Assembly: GCF_012922555.1 (NCBI RefSeq)
Contig: NZ_WIPK01000009.1
Location: 51,676 to 115,675, forward strand
DNA from: Paraclostridium dentum
Lineage (GTDB): Bacteria > Bacillota > Clostridia > Peptostreptococcales > Peptostreptococcaceae
DNA: 64,000 nt
Direction: 5' to 3'
The notes beneath the pieces are model-generated. The model saw nothing but the letters and a program-made list of their open reading frames with translations. It did no database searches and was not told the DNA's origin. Positions 61,178 to 64,000 of the stretch are shown here, one piece after another. How positions within the stretch are numbered: the stretch's first letter is position 1; each line of letters starts with the position of its first letter. A program made the translations under genes and the position numbers.

Positions 61178-62530
61178 TTATTTAAAGAAAGGTAAACCGG
61201 CAAAGCCTCCCCTTTTCTTCATGCTTTTTTGAGTTCCTGTAAACATCTTCATCATTTTTTTCATCTCATCAAATTGCTTTATAAGTCTGTTTACATCTTG
61301 AACACTAGTACCACTACCTCTTGCTATTCTTTTCTTTCTTGAAGCATTTAAGATACTAGGATTTCTTCTTTCTTCTATTGTCATAGACTGTACGATTGCC
61401 TTAGTCCTAACAATTTCTTTATTATTCATATCGATGTCCCCAAGTTGGTCTTTGACTTGACCCATACCAGGAATCATTTCAATTACCTTGTTTAAAGGAC
61501 CCATCTTTTGAATTTGTTCCATTTGTTCTAAGAAATCTTCAAAATCAAGATCTTGCTTTTTAATTTTGCTTTCTAATTCCTTAGCTTTTTCTAAATCTAT
61601 ATTTTCTTGAGCCTTTTCTATTAAGCTTAGGATGTCTCCCATACCTAATATTCTAGATGCCATTCTATCTGGATGGAAAGGCTCTAAGTCATCTAGCTTT
61701 TCTCCCATACCTATAAACTTTATAGGCTTTTGTGTTACAGCTCTTATTGAAAGTGCTGCCCCACCTCTAGTATCACCATCAAGCTTAGTTAAAACTACTC
61801 CATCAACCCCAAGAGCATCATTGAAGCTTTGTGCAACATTAACTGCATCTTGTCCTGTCATAGAGTCTACAACCAATAGTATTTCATGTGGCTTAACTTC
61901 AGATTTTATATTTTGTAACTCTTCCATTAAAGTCTCATCTATATGAAGTCTACCCGCTGTATCTATTATAACTAAATCGTGGTTATTTTTTACTGCATGA
62001 TTATATCCAGCTTTTGCTATATTTACTGGGCTTTCTTTATCTCCCATGCTAAATACTGGTATATCTAATTTTTCACCTACAACTTGTAATTGCTTTATCG
62101 CTGCAGGTCTATATATATCACAAGCCACTAGTAAGGGCTTCTTACCTTGCTTTTTAAAGTATCCTCCAAGCTTACCAGATGTAGTTGTCTTACCTGCACC
62201 TTGTAAACCTACCATCATTATAACTGTTGGTGGCTTTGGCGATATCATTATTTTACTTTGAACATCACCCATTAAACTTGTCAGTTCTTCATTAACTATT
62301 TTTATAACGTGTTGTGCTGGTGTCAAGCTTTCCATAACATCTTGTCCAACAGCTCTTTCTTGAACTTTCTTAACAAAGTCTTTAACTACTTTAAAGTTAA
62401 CATCAGCTTCTAATAACGCTAACTTAACTTCTCTCATAGCATCTTTAACATCTTTTTCAGTAAGCTTTCCTTTAGATTTTAATTTACCTAAAGCGCCCTG
62501 TAGTTTATCTGCTAATCCTTCAAATATCAT
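61178..62530 (-). CDS. ffh: signal recognition particle protein Ffh
   Basis: This 450-residue SRP54 has an N/G GTPase domain (GLQGAGKTTTSGKL, DIYRPAAIKQL, DTAGRLHIDETLMEEL, TKLDGDTRGGAAL) and the Met-rich M domain, which binds signal peptides and 4.5S RNA (RKKRIARGSGTSVQDVNRLIKQF). It pairs with FtsY, whose gene lies just upstream. Its start overlaps the ylxM end by 4 bases. Confidence 0.98.
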   Translation of the reverse strand: MIFEGLADKLQGALGKLKSKGKLTEKDVKDAMREVKLALLEADVNFKVVKDFVKKVQERAVGQDVMESLTPAQHVIKIVNEELTSLMGDVQSKIMISPKPPTVIMMVGLQGAGKTTTSGKLGGYFKKQGKKPLLVACDIYRPAAIKQLQVVGEKLDIPVFSMGDKESPVNIAKAGYNHAVKNNHDLVIIDTAGRLHIDETLMEELQNIKSEVKPHEILLVVDSMTGQDAVNVAQSFNDALGVDGVVLTKLDGDTRGGAALSIRAVTQKPIKFIGMGEKLDDLEPFHPDRMASRILGMGDILSLIEKAQENIDLEKAKELESKIKKQDLDFEDFLEQMEQIQKMGPLNKVIEMIPGMGQVKDQLGDIDMNNKEIVRTKAIVQSMTIEERRNPSILNASRKKRIARGSGTSVQDVNRLIKQFDEMKKMMKMFTGTQKSMKKRGGFAGLPFFK

Positions 62531-62895
62531 TTTAACATCTCCCTACATAAATCTTCTATATTTTCTACCTTAGGGATTAAATTAGCACAATCTCTATTTT
62601 GCAATAAATCTTGTTTAATGTCAACAACTTTATTATATATGTCTTGTGTAATTTTTTCACGTTCTTTTGACTTTTTAACTAAGCCTAATTTTGCTTCATA
62701 ATCCTTCAAAATTTTTTCAGAACGCTTTAATGTATCATATATTCCTTGTCTTGAAACACTTAGATTTTCACTGATTTCTCCAAGAGAATAATCTTCATTG
62801 TAATAAAGTGATACAATTTCTCTTTGCTTATCAGTTAGAAGCATTTTGTATTGTTCAAATAACAACCCAATTTCTACTAATTTTTCTAGATTCAT
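62527..62895 (-). CDS. ylxM: YlxM/p13-like DNA-binding protein
   Basis: This protein of about 122 residues has a sigma-70 region-4-like helix-turn-helix (REIVSLYYNEDYSLGEISENLSVSRQGIYDTLKR). YlxM proteins regulate or assist the SRP pathway. The ATG at 62893-62895 follows GGGAAGTG. It is coupled by overlap to ffh. Confidence 0.93.
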   Translation of the reverse strand: MNLEKLVEIGLLFEQYKMLLTDKQREIVSLYYNEDYSLGEISENLSVSRQGIYDTLKRSEKILKDYEAKLGLVKKSKEREKITQDIYNKVVDIKQDLLQNRDCANLIPKVENIEDLCREMLK

Positions 62896-62996
62896 TATTA
62901 CACTTCCCACTTGCTTTACTGTAAAGGTTAATTCCTTTACACATTGTATTTTATATCATACTAATAAAGTTGTCAACAATTATTTTAAAAAGCTAA

Positions 62997-64000
62997 TTAG
63001 TTCCCAAATAACGCATCTATAAATGCTTTTGAATCAAAATCTTGTAAGTCTTCTACTTTCTCTCCAACACCTATAAGTTTCACAGGAACATCAACTTCAG
63101 ATTTAACAGCTAAAACAACTCCACCTTTTGCTGTTCCATCTAATTTAGTTAAAACTATTCCCGTTATATCAGCTACTTCTTTAAATGTTTTAGCCTGAGA
63201 TACCGCATTTTGACCTGTTGTAGCATCTACAACTAGTAAAACTTCTTTTTGCGCTTCTGGATATTCTCTATCAACTATTTTGAATACTTTACCTAACTCA
63301 TTCATTAAGTTAGTTTTATTATGAAGCCTTCCTGCTGTATCACAAATTAATACATCTGCTTTTCTAGCTTTAGCAGCTTTAACAGCATCAAATATTACAG
63401 CTCCTGGATCAGCTCCTTCTTGGTGCTTTATTATATCCACGTTACTTCTGTTAGCCCATACTTCTAGTTGTTCTATAGCTGCTGCTCTAAATGTATCACC
63501 TGCTGCAAGGAGTACTTTTTTACCTTCTTTAGTGTATCTATTAGCTAGTTTACCTATTGTAGTAGTTTTACCTACCCCATTTACTCCTACCATTAAAATT
63601 ATACTTGGACCAGGCTCTATGTTTAATTTAGAATCTTCTTCGCCTAACATATCGCATATTACAGCTTTTAACTCACCTCTTACATCTAAAGGATCTGTAA
63701 TACCTTTAGTTTTTATAGCATCTCTTAGTCCATCTATCATTTCCATAGTAGTGTTTACGCCAACATCTGCTGTTATTAGTATTTCTTCAAGTTCTTCAAG
63801 AAGATCTTCATCTATTGTAGTATATGAATTTAAAACAGCATCAATTTTATCTGTTATTCCTTGTTTAGCTTTAGTAAGTCCTTGTTTAAGTCTTGCAAAT
63901 AAACCTTCTTTTGTAATTTCTTCTTCTACTTCTTCTACTTCTTCTACTTCTTCTACTTCTTCTACTTCTTCTACTTCTTCTACTTCTTCTACTTCTTCTA
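62997..64000 (-). CDS. ftsY: SRP receptor FtsY (5' end cut by window edge)
   Basis: At least 333 codons are seen; the start lies beyond the right edge. The NG GTPase domain is complete: GVNGVGKTTTIGKLA, DTFRAAAIEQLEVW, DTAGRLHNKTNLMNEL, TKLDGTAKGGVVL. Before it comes KEGLFARLKQGLTKAKQG, the membrane-targeting helix region. The frame then continues upstream into a pure Glu-Glu-Val repeat coded by tandem 9-base units (TTCTTCTAC on the plus strand) to the edge. The acidic N-terminal domain of FtsY is normally variable; here it is a simple repeat. Confidence 0.95.
   Translation of the reverse strand, partial: EEVEEVEEVEEVEEVEEVEEVEEVEEEITKEGLFARLKQGLTKAKQGITDKIDAVLNSYTTIDEDLLEELEEILITADVGVNTTMEMIDGLRDAIKTKGITDPLDVRGELKAVICDMLGEEDSKLNIEPGPSIILMVGVNGVGKTTTIGKLANRYTKEGKKVLLAAGDTFRAAAIEQLEVWANRSNVDIIKHQEGADPGAVIFDAVKAAKARKADVLICDTAGRLHNKTNLMNELGKVFKIVDREYPEAQKEVLLVVDATTGQNAVSQAKTFKEVADITGIVLTKLDGTAKGGVVLAVKSEVDVPVKLIGVGEKVEDLQDFDSKAFIDALFGN
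63919..64000 (-). repeat. 9-base tandem repeat coding for (Glu-Glu-Val)n in FtsY
   Basis: The unit GTAGAAGAA (minus strand) is repeated about nine times without interruption and runs off the window. It keeps the reading frame, so copy number can change without a frameshift. Confidence 0.92.

Overview
The window is a low-GC Firmicutes chromosome segment, almost certainly from an amino-acid-fermenting member of the Peptostreptococcaceae (Clostridioides / Paraclostridium / Romboutsia type). The evidence is A/T-rich codon use, strong GGAGG ribosome sites, CodY, a complete glycine reductase operon, an indolepyruvate oxidoreductase / butyrate kinase cluster, an SPKTG-type cell-wall sorting signal, and repeated use of in-frame UGA as selenocysteine (Sec). 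Nearly all genes lie on the minus strand. Naming an exact species from this sequence is not possible.

Layout. 1-6.2 kb: cell-surface polysaccharide control (Wzz/CpsC-like protein, BY-kinase, LytR-CpsA-Psr protein), a two-component system and a PepSY protein. 6.3-12 kb: a biofilm-matrix operon (two TasA/BsaA-like proteins, SipW peptidase, a wall-anchored protein and a large von Willebrand A adhesin) behind a cyclic-di-GMP-II riboswitch with a terminator platform. 12.5-21 kb: the glycine reductase operon grdX-trxB-trxA-grdE-grdA-grdB-grdC-grdD behind a glycine riboswitch; grdA and grdB each read through one UGA. 21-25 kb: a Fur-type iron-siderophore ABC importer. 25-31 kb: mixed genes, including an M3 peptidase, a HAD phosphatase, a TudS-like/ECF-S pair, an unusual CheW with an inserted zinc-binding domain, and a VanZ protein.

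31.2-37.2 kb is the most striking part. It is a compact eight-gene operon in which four genes contain an in-frame UGA that must be read as Sec to give a full-length protein: a UxxC thioredoxin-like protein, a substrate-binding protein, an ABC permease and a MerB-like organomercurial-lyase homologue. With an ATPase, a second binding protein, an ArsP/DUF318-type efflux permease and a protein ending in Cys-Cys, it looks like a selenocysteine-dependent system that imports, cleaves and exports a thiophilic metal or organometal. It matches what I recall, unverified, as the Sao neighbourhood.

37-45 kb: a pentapeptide-repeat potassium channel, two small Cys-rich proteins, a 2-oxoacid fermentation cluster (aminotransferase, iorA, iorB, buk) and codY. 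45-64 kb: the conserved topA-dprA-comM-yraN-rnhB-ylqF-rplS-trmD-rimM-khpA-rpsP-ffh-ylxM-ftsY block, interrupted by capA, an FMN dehydrogenase, a B12-dependent ribonucleotide reductase (nrdJ) and brnQ.

A second theme is RNA. At least five 3' ends carry long hairpins that share an asymmetric internal loop (5' TTTGCTCC-like / 3' GTCGCT) although their outer stems differ completely. Two of them have extra tandem copies of only the 3' arm, so alternative pairings are possible. I know no named RNA family that fits. The operons join through redox and selenium: glycine reductase and the putative Sao operon together need Sec insertion at six UGA codons in about 22 kb, while the selenium machinery itself is not in this window.
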